This document shows, piece after piece, positions 20,591-30,600 of a stretch of 64,000 nt of DNA; within the stretch, counting starts at the first letter, position 1; each line of letters starts with the position of its first letter. This DNA is from Rebecca billardiae RCC1528. Lineage: Eukaryota; Haptophyta. The position numbers and the translations under genes are program-made. The notes below the pieces were generated by a model. That model saw only the letters and a list, made by a program, of their open reading frames with translations. It was not told where the DNA came from and did not search any database. The stretch is from contig OZ251244.1 of NCBI GenBank assembly GCA_965240325.2, positions 1,178,001-1,242,000 of the forward strand. The letters are read 5' to 3'.

Positions 20591-23094
20591 TGCTAGCACG
20601 GTGCTGGGAGAACTTGGGCAAGGATGGAGACGACGAGAACAGCGGCAAGGACGTGAACGGCCATCAGCCCGCCCCAGTTGCTCCCCTCATTGGGTTGAAG
20701 CCAGGCGTGGGCAGAGCGCCCGGCAATGCCGCACAGCCGTCATCGGCGATCGCGCGCAAGTGCACGCCAGACTACCTCGCCGCTGCCCTGAGGGGCATGC
20801 AGGCTGAGAAGAACCGGCAAGGCGAGAAGCTCACGCTTCTCCGCAAGCCCATCTCCAGCGCCTACGGGCCTGGCAACACCGCTGACCTGAATTCAGGCAG
20901 CCACGCGTCGAGTGCGATTGCACCGCGCGTCGACTGGCTTCATGCCGAGTCAATCAAGGATCACCTTGAGGAGGAGGTTCGCGCACAGCGCGGTGAGGAG
21001 GAGCGTTGCCGCTCGCATCCCCCGCCATCGCGCCACTCCATCCGCACGCACGTCGTTGCGCAGGGGATCTCAACCACTACCGCCCGGGACTTGGCGCCCG
21101 CAAGCGCGGCTGAGCGCGAGGCCGAGTGCCCGCAGCTCAAGGAGTGCCTTGCTGCCTCCGAGTCATCGAACGAGGTCACCGAGCGTTCCGGGGCAGATGT
21201 AGCGCTCGACGCTGCTGCCGCTGATGCCGCTCCGACCGTCGAGGCCCTCGAGCCTGCCGACGCTGCTCGGCGTGCTGGCCTTCTGGCCGCCGCCAATGAC
21301 AGCGCGGTCGTGACCGCAGTCAGTCTGCAGCCTCGCGCGCATGACACTGTGTCTGAGTCTGACCGATCGAACGATGACATTAGCACCGATGAGTGCGACT
21401 CAAACGACCTGTATGGTCTGGCAGAGCAAACTATGCTCCAAGATGCTACGACGCGTGACTCAGTCACCGCGAGCACCAGCCCCAATATTCATTGCCAAGG
21501 CCGAACCAAACCCATCGTATTTTTGGAGATGACCAACAAATACGTTTACCCCAAAATTCACGGGGCCCTCGCAGGCCTCACGATGGCTTCCGAAGCCGAG
21601 CTGCTCGCCACGAGCGACACAAGCATCCGCGAGATGACCGCCGCAGAGACGGCAGAGTCCTCGTCTGGCACGTATCGACTCGCGTCGAACGTAGGAAGCG
21701 CATACGATGCAGGGGGGGCATCATACACCTGCTTGACGGCAAAGCCGCAGCAAAACCAAGTTGGCGAGCGCGACGCGCGTGCGCATGCATCAGCTGCGTC
21801 AGCCATCACAACGCCACACTCTTGCAAGGAAGAGTATTCCGCCGAAGCTGCCGCGGATGCACATGCATCACCGCTGGACAGAACGAGCGTGAAGAAGCCC
21901 AAAGAAGGCACCACAGCCTCGACGAGGGTCACTCCTCGCTCGAAGGTAGAGCGCGAATCGCCACAGAGCGCGCGCGACACATCGACCAATGCACTTGAGT
22001 CGAAGAAACGTGACTGGATAGTCATCGAAGGAGGAGTCACAGACTCTAATCCAACCAAGAAGGAACGTGTGTTCATGGCACGCGAATCCTCGGCAGGAGT
22101 GGATACACCCGCCACACACAAGCTGACACAGTCGGCTCTGAAATCCAAGCGCGCGGTACACAGCGCGATACGGGATGCACTCGCAGAAGTGAGCACCTAC
22201 TACAAGGGCAAATCCTCAGATGTCACACCTGACATAATGGATCCCAAGGATAGCAAGCTATCCGGCTTTCAACTCATTGCCAAAGACAAATGGGTGAAAG
22301 ACGCAGCCAAAATCGATCCATACAAGGCTGACAACGCTGACGCCAACAAGATCGGATCGGTCTACGATCGATCTGCGGCAGCGATATTCAAGCAGCTGAA
22401 GGACTCTATTGAGCCTCAGTTATTCGCCTATCTGGAATCGAAGCTGCACATCAGCGATCCGACCAAGAACTACTTGGATCTGGCGCTGCTGCTACAGATA
22501 TTCGAGCGCGAGCTCAAGATCACAACTATGTCCGAACTCAGGGATGAATTCCTGAAGTTATACCCGACAAAGGTGTCGCCCATTGGCGCATCGGACATTA
22601 TCAAGAAATCCGTCGAGCAAGTCCGCTCATCTCGATATGGGAATCTGGACGATGCTACGATGTTGGTCTTCAAGCTGTATAACAGCATGCACGACCATCC
22701 CCAAGTCTACGAGTCTGTTATCTCGCACTTCGGAGCGCTCACGCCCGAGCAATGTGTGGATAACACTGACCAGATAATGGCCCAGATGGAAGATGCCTAC
22801 AAACGGCACGGCTCAATGAAGCTACTCCATCAGAACAATACCAAGGGGAGAGAGACCGAAAATTATTCCAAGATACGCCAAAATGCTGATTATCAGCAAG
22901 GCACGCGGCGACGCGGTGACTTTGAGGGCGCCGAAGTCTTCGCCGCTCAGGCCCAAAAGGCTCCAGCCAATGGCGAGAGCGGGCCGAATAACTCGGACAC
23001 CGGCAAACGGTGCACTCACTGTGGTCTCAAGAACCATACTGCCCAGCAGTGTTGGAAGCTCCACCCAGAGCTACGCCCCAAGGCCAAAGAGTGA
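20590..23094 (+). CDS. Gag-like polyprotein with C-terminal zinc knuckle, 834 aa
   Basis: The frame opens at an ATG whose A is the last base of the 5' LTR, an unusual position that leaves no leader; a later in-frame ATG near residue 70 could be the real start. Residues 1-500 are acidic, Ser/Ala-rich and without recognisable domain. Residues about 540-760 (YDRSAAAIFKQLKDSIEPQL and LLLQIFERELKITTM onward) are helical and have the composition and length of a retrotransposon capsid region. A CX2CX4HX4C zinc knuckle, CTHCGLKNHTAQQC, sits at 808-821, followed by a basic tail. No protease motif (DTG/DSG) is seen. The product presumably forms the nucleocapsid that packages element RNA. Confidence 0.8.
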   Translation: MLARCWENLGKDGDDENSGKDVNGHQPAPVAPLIGLKPGVGRAPGNAAQPSSAIARKCTPDYLAAALRGMQAEKNRQGEKLTLLRKPISSAYGPGNTADLNSGSHASSAIAPRVDWLHAESIKDHLEEEVRAQRGEEERCRSHPPPSRHSIRTHVVAQGISTTTARDLAPASAAEREAECPQLKECLAASESSNEVTERSGADVALDAAAADAAPTVEALEPADAARRAGLLAAANDSAVVTAVSLQPRAHDTVSESDRSNDDISTDECDSNDLYGLAEQTMLQDATTRDSVTASTSPNIHCQGRTKPIVFLEMTNKYVYPKIHGALAGLTMASEAELLATSDTSIREMTAAETAESSSGTYRLASNVGSAYDAGGASYTCLTAKPQQNQVGERDARAHASAASAITTPHSCKEEYSAEAAADAHASPLDRTSVKKPKEGTTASTRVTPRSKVERESPQSARDTSTNALESKKRDWIVIEGGVTDSNPTKKERVFMARESSAGVDTPATHKLTQSALKSKRAVHSAIRDALAEVSTYYKGKSSDVTPDIMDPKDSKLSGFQLIAKDKWVKDAAKIDPYKADNADANKIGSVYDRSAAAIFKQLKDSIEPQLFAYLESKLHISDPTKNYLDLALLLQIFERELKITTMSELRDEFLKLYPTKVSPIGASDIIKKSVEQVRSSRYGNLDDATMLVFKLYNSMHDHPQVYESVISHFGALTPEQCVDNTDQIMAQMEDAYKRHGSMKLLHQNNTKGRETENYSKIRQNADYQQGTRRRGDFEGAEVFAAQAQKAPANGESGPNNSDTGKRCTHCGLKNHTAQQCWKLHPELRPKAKE

Positions 23095-23303
23095 ACATAT
23101 GGTGCAAATAAGCCCAGGACTGACTCGGGTTACCCAAAACCGTCACACGGAAGTCCCAGCACATGACCCGTATCCTGGCATTGGCAACCATTACTGACTC
23201 CAATTCGCTCATGCACACAGATGCACAAACAATACCAAGCCCAAAATCACTCATAATCCAAGCTTAGTCCTCACAGACGAGCGCATATTGGATTGAGGGG
23301 GGG
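23095..23303 (+). other. 3' untranslated part of the LTR element with polypurine tract
   Basis: 209 bp between the gag stop and the 3' LTR hold no coding sequence and no pol remnant. The last 13 bases, GATTGAGGGGGGG, are a polypurine tract suitable for plus-strand priming. Confidence 0.75.
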
Positions 23304-23633
23304 TGTCAAAGGAATCGCCAATCTACAGTGATTTCCAATTTCCAATCCAACATTTTACTCGCAGTCACACAGTGGCGGCGCGACCGCTGCGGCGGCGCTC
23401 GCACAAAATCCTCCAAAATCAACGACCTGAACCTCGATCATCCTAAAATACAGCAGGACAGCATGGCTGGCGGCGACCTGGCGGCGGCATCTGGAAGCAT
23501 TCTAGATGCTTCCGAAACTCGTGAACGAAACATGAGCCGATCACACAAAACAAGCTGAGCTCACCACCGCAAACAAGAGCCGAAGCTCGTCGACCGCGAC
23601 TCGACCGTCAAGCTCAAGACGCGTTCCCTGACA
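23304..23633 (+). repeat. 3' LTR, 330 bp
   Basis: TGTCAAAGG...CCCTGACA, matching the 5' LTR with three short indels and no base changes. It is directly followed by the target duplication GTGTC at 23634-23638. Confidence 0.95.
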
Positions 23634-23776
23634 GTGTCACTCGACTCACGCTCAGGCAACGTCGTCCGGATGCGCCGGATGGTGCGAGGAGTGACGACCG
23701 ACTGAGTACTGACTAGCCAACTGACATTTACTGACCGCTGTCGCTGACGACGATGCCGCGCAGCTCGCAGCCCGAT

Positions 23777-24539
23777 TCATAATGAGGAGGGATGAGCCGC
23801 AGCAGGGCGCACCAGGGGCTCCGTGTCCGTTGCTGACCCAGCGCACGCCGTCGACTTCGCGCCCAGATGCTGAGCGAGCCATGCGAACCCAGCATGCACG
23901 CCCTCCGCATCGCCCGTGGCCGAGCACTCCTGCAACTCGAACGGATGTGCATGCCGCTCGTGCTCGTTCTCGTCAAAGAGCCCGCCTCTCTCGCTGAACC
24001 GCGAGGCCACCTGTTCCACTGGCATGGCGCCGGGCAGGTCCTGCTTGTTGGCGAGGATGAGCACCGGCGCGCGCTCGCGCAGCATCTGCCCGTCGCGGAG
24101 CGCCGCGCGCAGGTCATCGATCGCTCCGTCTAGCTGTGCGTGCGCGTGCGCGTCAATGACGTAGATGAACGCATCGTAATCGCGGTGATGCGCTTGCCAA
24201 AACGCCCGGTGCCGATCGGGGATGTCCCAGCACTCGAACTCGAGCCCGCTCACAAGCAGGGCCTCCACGTTGAACCCTGCGTGCGGTGCGTGAGTGGGCA
24301 CATGCCAGGCGGTGGTGGGCACAGGCCGCATCGGCGCTTGCACGCGCGCACCGCTGCGGGGTCACACCAACGGTGGGCATGGCAGAGACGACCATCCCCA
24401 TCTTCATGCGATACAGAATCGTCGTTTTGCCCGCAGCATCGAGCCCGAGCATGGCTACTCGCAGCCTTCTCCGCCGGAGAGATAGCCTGTGCAGGAAGCC
24501 GAAGCATCCGCACCAAGCGGATAAAGCCGCCGCCACCAT
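23777..24539 (-). CDS. Atypical ARF-like small GTPase lacking the GGQ motif, 223 aa
   Basis: Exons are 24539-24368 and 24276-23777, joined across a 91-bp GT-AG intron within MPTVG|FNVE. The start at 24539 has the context gccaccATGG on the minus strand. Residues 32-39 are the P-loop GLDAAGKT, MPTVGFNVE (54-62) is the ARF switch 1, NKQD (134-137) the guanine-specificity motif, and CSATGDAEG the G5 region. Where ARFs have WDVGGQ, this protein has WDIPDR (74-79): both glycines and the catalytic Gln are gone, while the fold around it (EFECWD, DAFIYVIDAHAHAQ) is kept. There is no Gly2 for myristoylation; the N-terminus is hydrophobic with cysteines (AWCGCFGF) and then Arg-rich, so palmitoylation is possible. 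The C-terminal extension is disordered. It probably binds GTP but hydrolyses it poorly or not at all. Confidence 0.8.
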
Positions 24540-25826
24540 CCACTGGGCGCAGGAATTTCGGGTGGGGATTTTCTTTTCCGAATATGTTGGTGATGCCGTC
24601 AGAGCACCACCAACCTCTGCCGCTGGCGGCTGCGCTGACAGCGCGCTGGGCGGCGCTGGAGGGGCGAGATGGGCGCCGACTGCGCGCCCTCCTGCGGTAG
24701 TTGCGTGCCCGCGAAGGCGGTGCGCGTGGTTGAGCGCGGCTGAAGAGCAGCCATTTGCGTCGTTCCACCGCTCGCCGTTCGGAATCACTGCATCCGCCGC
24801 GCCTCAGGCCATCGCGTGCGCCGCACCAACAAGGAAGTTGTGTGCATTCCTCGGCTGACTGCACGCGTGCCGCGAGCAGCGGCGTCGGCGTCCGGCACTT
24901 GGTTGCACTGGGCAATGTCCAGGTAGTTTATGCACGCGGCATCGCTCGTCACAGTACGCTGCCTGGCATACGCATCTGCACGGGTCACACAGCCGTCAAA
25001 AGGCATGATCGAGCATCACGCAGCGGTTGGCATCGACCTACGGCGAGGGTCGTGTGAGCATGCAAAGCACTGACATGCGCCCTTCTGGATAGTGATGTAG
25101 TGAGTACATTCCCGCGTGAAAGGAGCGCGCGCCATTCAGGCACCGGAAGCGGCGTCGGGGCTGGATGCTCACGTCTTAGGCAGGCTGATGCTGCCTTCCG
25201 GCTGCACGGGTGCGTCTATCAAGGCTGACCGTGTGTTCACGATGCGCACCGTCAAGTTCGACACGAACGTCCAGACGTGAGCTACTGCTTGACAAGGTAG
25301 TATACACACATTCATACACGCGCCATGTCATCCGAGGAGGCACATACACGCAGGCCATCATGGGCCTCGTTCAGGTATATTCTGCATCAGCACGCATGCA
25401 TGCACGTACTAGCTCGGGCCAAGATTGACGTCGGAGCACGAGTCAGGGAGTTCAATGCCGGGGCAGAGCTGGACAGCGGTCACGTGTGTGGCCACTCCGC
25501 GCGAGCGCACATGCTCCGCGTCACCGCATATCAGCATGGCGTGCGCTGCAACGTCATCGTCGGGCCAGAGCGCTTGTTCGACCAATCGGCTCGCATGAAT
25601 GATGCAATCAGCACACCTGAACGCAGCTGTTCGGACCCGCGCTCATGCGCGGCGGCGCAAGGTAGCGCAGTGCGTACAGCGTAGGCCTCGCCGCGCGGAA
25701 GCGCATGCTCCGTGTGTGTCTCGCCTCGCATGGCGCACGCGGGCGAGGCTGGCCGTGTGGCGGTGTGCACAGACAAGTGCTGGCCCGAGGCAAGTACAGC
25801 CGAATGCGATGCGCGGCGCGAAGCGG

Positions 25827-25926
25827 NNNNNNNNNNNNNNNNNNNNNNNNNNNNNNNNNNNNNNNNNNNNNNNNNNNNNNNNNNNNNNNNNNNNNNNNNN
25901 NNNNNNNNNNNNNNNNNNNNNNNNNN
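25827..25926. other. Assembly gap of exactly 100 N
   Basis: The run is a round 100 N, a conventional placeholder of unknown true length. The 10-mer CGCGAAGCGG is present immediately before the gap and immediately after it, so the two contig ends may in fact overlap. Confidence 0.95.
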
Positions 25927-26200
25927 CGCGAAGCGGCGAATGGCACTTCAGCACGACTGCCCAGCCTAGCTCGCCGGCTCTGCGCTCGCGGGATCGTCCA
26001 CACGCACGGGAGCGCGGCGCCGTCGCCCGCTCGCCCGAGACGCGCGCGTCCGCCGCGCAGCGCGCGGCTGAATAAATGCAAGGCGGAAATAAAAAGCGCG
26101 CCGATTTTCTCCGACCCTGGGTGCCGTGTCCCCAGTGGGTACCGTGGCGGCGCTACCATCGGCGACGGCTTCATGGGCGGTGACAGTTGGCGGGCGTCAA

Positions 26201-26248
26201 TCTCGCCTGCCTGAGCTGTGTGCGTCTCTTATTCTTAGTAAACTGTAC
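26201..26248 (+). repeat. Dispersed repeat B, copy 2 (most complete)
   Basis: TCTCGCCTGCCTGAGCTG at 26201-26218 runs into the 33-bp core (26216-26248) that is identical to 9528-9560. The upstream half is shared with 54681-54697 and, inverted, with 60878-60893. Confidence 0.8.
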
Positions 26249-27694
26249 TGGATGCTGTGATCCCGGAACGCCGCAGAAAAGGCGGGAGTCGGGACCCGCC
26301 GAACCGGACATGTCGTTGGTCGGCCGGCCGGCGATGGCGGTACGCGCTGCCCCGCTGTTCGATCGGCTTCTTCAACATCCGCGGCGCACGTCTGCGCCGA
26401 TGGGCCCGGCGCTCACGCGCGAGCGCGAGGCACCGAGTGCATCGACGCTTGCCGGGAACTCTGGCAAGAGCCCGAGCAGTGGCCGCGCGATCCCTCACGA
26501 CGACGGCTCGCATGATGGCTCAGAGCGGAGGAGCCGAGGTATGATGGCTCAGAGGAGGAGCCGAACCTCGGCTACCAGCCATATCCGCTGCAGGTCGAGG
26601 TCGGGGTCGGAGGGCGTGGACGGCGAGAACGGCGCCTCACAGGACGTCATCGCCCGCCAGGTATGGCAGTGTGTGGAATGCGACGACAGGCAGGGCCCTG
26701 GCGTGGGCATGTACGCGCAGCTGGTGCAACGCGGAGCGCAACCAGGGCGGCAGAGGCCTTGGGCTGCACAGCTGCCCCCAGCTGTCGTTCGGCTTCGAGC
26801 TGCGCAACCGCGGGCTTAATGCGGCAGCAGGGGCGCTGCCGCTGTAGCGGCGACTAATCGAGGGCGCGGTGCCCGGGTTCGTTGCGAAGAAGGGCGGACC
26901 CAAGCGGTCACAGATCAGCGTGCAGCCCCTTCCGGCACGCGGTGGAGACAATGGTACGCTCACCTGCTGCGCGGGTGGCCGGAACGGGTGACTCACTACT
27001 TTATTATTATATATACTTATTTTCAGTCTGATGGCATCAGCAGCAGCAGCAATAATATACACTACGCCGTCGCATCATATATATACGACTACGGTAACGA
27101 CTGAGTACTGACCGGACGCCGCGTCGTAGTGTGCGTGCGATGATATTGCTATGCAGAGTCGTAGAGCAGAGAGCAGACGAGAGAGAGATATTATATCAGC
27201 ATATGCTATATACTGTACGATCAGCGCAGCTAGTCACATGTTACGACATGATGGCACAGTGTCGTCTGGGGCAGCGCGCGATGCAGCGTGCTGCGCCTCG
27301 GCGGGGCGCGGCGATGCGGCGGCGTCGCGCGCGGGCGCGCGGCGCTCCTTGCCGCGCTCCGTGGCCGCTGCGGAGTCGAGTCATCGCTCGTCAGATCATC
27401 ACGATCGACGGCGGACCGGACCGCGGCGGCGGCGGCGGCGAAGCAGCGCGTGCTCGCACGCTAGCAGCGGCGGTGGGCCTCGGGAGTCGGCCGCCGCCGG
27501 TTTGGGGTTGGTATACAGGGCATGTGCGCGCGTATGCGTTCTGTGCTCGCTCAGCCGTGCCCTTCGGCGGCGGCGGGTCGCGCGTGTGCTGCTCACGCGT
27601 GCGTGGGCGGGTGGAGCGTCGGAGGGGCGTGCGCTCGCAGCCGCGGAGTGTGGGCCGGCCGTGGCGACGCCGCGGCCTGCCGCCGGCCGCGCGC

Positions 27695-30600
27695 TCAGTC
27701 GCTCGCGGGCGCGGCGTCGCTTGACTCGCTCGAGCCCTCCGCAGTGGCCTCCGCGCCAGCGACGTCGGCTGAGACGGCCGCGGGCTCGGCGGCATCGCTT
27801 GCACTGGCCTCCGCCGCCTCCGCCTCCGCCTCCTCCGCCGCGCCAGCCTCGCCGTCCGCCGCGCGGTCTGAGCTGGGCTCCGGCGACGCCGTCGCCACGG
27901 CGGCTGCGGGCGCGCCCACGGCCGCGGCAACGACGAGCAGCTCCGCGCACACGTCGTGTCCCGCCTGGATCGCGCGGCTGAGCGGCGTCCAGCCCTTCAC
28001 GTTGTGCGACGGGTCCGCGCCGCGCTCAAGCAGCAGCTTTACCATCTCGGCGTGTCCGGCACCGCACGCGGCCATCAGTGCGGTGTGGTCGCCGTCGCCG
28101 TCCTCCGAGTCCACAGCCTCGACGTCGGCGCTCGCATCCAGCAGCAGCTCGGCGCAGTAGATCTCGCCGCGCGAGCTCGCCGACATGAGCGCCGTCCAGC
28201 CGCTCGGCAGCGCGTGCTCGAGCTGCGCGCCACCCTCGAGCAGCGCGGCGACGCACTCGTGGTGTCCCGTCTCGGCGGCGAGCATCAGGCAGGTGAAGCC
28301 GCCGTGGACGGTCTGCTCGGCGTCGGCGCCGCCGTCGAGGAGCGCACCGACGCACGCGGCATGGCCCCTCTCGCACGCGAGCGCGAGCGCGAAGAAGCCG
28401 TCCTCCTTGCGGTGCGACGCGTCCGCGCCCGCCGCGAGCAGCGCCGCCGCCACGTCCGCGTGCCCCTCCTGGCACGCCACCGTCAGCGCGGTGAAGCCGT
28501 GCTCGTCGGCGAACGCCGCGCTAGTGCCCTGCTCAAGCAGCCGCGAGACGCGGCCGGCGTCACCCTCGTAGCTCGCCAGCAGCAGGTCCTCCTCCGGCGG
28601 CAGCTCGTCGTCGGCGACGTCGAACACCTCGAGCTCGGACGGCGCGGCCTCGGAGCGCGCCTCCGCCTCCTCCGCCTCCGCCTCCGCCTCCGCCTCCGCC
28701 TCCGCCGCGCCCTCCGCCTCCTTGCCCGCCTCGGCGGCCGGGTCCGCTTCGGCCAGGTCCGCCTCGTCGGCGGCGACCGCGTCGTCGGCGTCGGCCTCGG
28801 CGAGGGCGGGCGGCGGCGGCGTGGCGGCGCGCGGCGGCGTGGGCGCGATGATCGCCAGCTCCGGCGCCGAGGGCAGCTCATGCTCTTCCTCCTCGCCCTC
28901 CGCAGGCTCCTCCAAAGGCGTCGCCGAGCGCGAGGCCCCCTTCGGAGTCGCGATCGCCGGCGGCGTGCCGACGCGCGAGGTGGGCTTCGAGCTGGCGGGC
29001 GTGCCCGCCGGCTTGGGCGACGGCGCGGGCGACGCCTTGGCTGACGCGGCGGCGGAGGCGGCGGGCGAGATGGCGCGCGAGCCGGCGGCGGAGGCGGCGG
29101 GTGTGCCCGCGGCGGGCGTGCCCGCTGGCTTGGGCGACGGCGCGGGCGACGCCTTGGCCGAGGCGGCGGCGGAGGCGGCGGGCGAGATGGCGCGCGAGCC
29201 GGCGGCGGAGGCGGCGGGTGTGCCCGCGGCGGGCGTGCCCGCTGGCTTGGGCGACGGCGCGGGCGACGCCTTGGCCGAGGCGGCGGCGGAGGCGGCGGGC
29301 GTGACGGCGCGCGACGCGGCGCGCGAGGCGGCAGCAGAGGCGGCGGCGGAGGCGGCGGGTGTGCCCGCGGCAGGCGTGCCGGCCGGCTTGGGCGACGGCG
29401 CGGGCGACGCCTTGGCTGACGCGGCGGCGGAGGCGGCGGGCGTCTGGGCGCGCGACGCGGCGCGCGACGCAGCGGCGGAGGCAGCAGGCGTGCCGGCGGC
29501 GGGCGTGCCCGCCGGCTTGGGCGAGGCGGCGGCCGACGCCTTGGGCGAGGCCGAGGGCGGCGAGGCGGCGCGCGAGCCCGGCTTGGGCGTGCCGACCACC
29601 GGCGTCGCCGCCGGCTTGGGCGAGTTCAGCTTGGAGCCCGGCTGCGGCGTGCGCGCCTTAGGCGTCACGGAGCGCGACACGGCCTTCGGAGTGAAGGACA
29701 CGGAGGGCGTGTAGCTGTGCCGCGACGGCGCCTTGGACGGCGCCTTGGACGACGCCCTCGACGAGCCCTTCGGCGTGTCCGCGACGGGCGGCGTCGCCAG
29801 CCGCGAGCCCGCCTTTGGCGACGGCGCGGGCGAGATGGCACGCGAGTTGGCGGCCGAGGCGGCGGCGGAGGCGGCGGGTGTGCCCGCGGCGGGGGTGCCC
29901 GCAGACTTGGGCGTGGCCGCCGTCGGCGTCGCCGCAGGCTTCGGCGTGGCGAGCTTCGACGAGCGCGGCGTGCCGGCCGCAGGCGTGCCCGCCGGCTTGG
30001 GCGACGGCGCCGGCGACGCCTTGGCCGACGCGGCGGCGGAGGCGGCGGGCGTGCCGGCGGCGGGCGTGCCGGCCGGCTTGGGCGACGGCGCGGGCGACGC
30101 TTTGGCCGACGCGGCGGCCGAGGCGGCGGGCGTGGCGAGCTTGGAGCCCGGGCGTGGCGACGCGGCCGTCGGCGTGGCGGCCGGCTTTGGCGTGGCCAGC
30201 TTCGAGGAGCGCGGCGACGCTGCCACCGGCGTGCCCGCCGGCTTGGGCGACGGCGCGGGCGACGCCTTGGCCGACGCGGCGGCGGAGGCGGCGGGCGTGC
30301 CGGCGGCGGGCGTGCCGGCCGGCTTGGGCGACGGCGCGGGCGACGCTTTGGCCGACGCGGCGGCCGAGGCGGCGGGCGTGATGGCGCGCGAGCCGGCGGC
30401 TGAGGCGGCGGGCGTACCGGCCACCGGCGTGCCCGCCGGCTTGGGCGACGGCGCGGGCGACGCCTTGGCCGAGGCGGCGGCGGAGGCGGCGGGCGTGGCG
30501 AGCTTGGAGCCCGGGCGCGGCGACGCGGCCGTCGGCGTCGCGGCCGGCTGCGGCGTTGCGAGCTTCGACGTGGGCCTCGGCGACGCGGCGGTGGGCGTGG

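Larger units (their letters stand above)
20259..23633 (+). mobile_element. Complete Gag-only LTR retrotransposon (TR-GAG type), 3,375 bp
   Basis: Both LTRs begin TGTC and end GACA. The 5-bp target duplication GTGTC lies at 20254-20258 and 23634-23638. A polypurine tract, GATTGAGGGGGGG, precedes the 3' LTR (23291-23303). The interior holds one gene, an 834-codon Gag with a zinc knuckle, and nothing resembling protease, integrase, reverse transcriptase or RNase H. The LTRs differ by three small indels and no substitutions, so insertion was recent. Elements of this kind must use the enzymes of an autonomous relative elsewhere in the genome. No clear tRNA-complementary primer-binding site follows the 5' LTR. 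Confidence 0.9.
24540..27694. other. Gene-poor region with assembly gap
   Basis: No convincing gene is seen on either strand. The stretch holds the 100-N gap (25827-25926), a copy of dispersed repeat B (26216-26248), AT-rich patches at 26999-27070 and 27175-27215, and GC-rich low-complexity frames elsewhere. Frames that appear to cross the gap are meaningless. Confidence 0.5.

Noticed and set aside
25599-26214. Frames that run through the N gap
   Set aside because: They are open only because N codons cannot be called as stops.
26187-26819. 210-codon plus-strand frame next to repeat B
   Set aside because: It starts at TTG, begins inside the dispersed repeat and has no recognisable domain.
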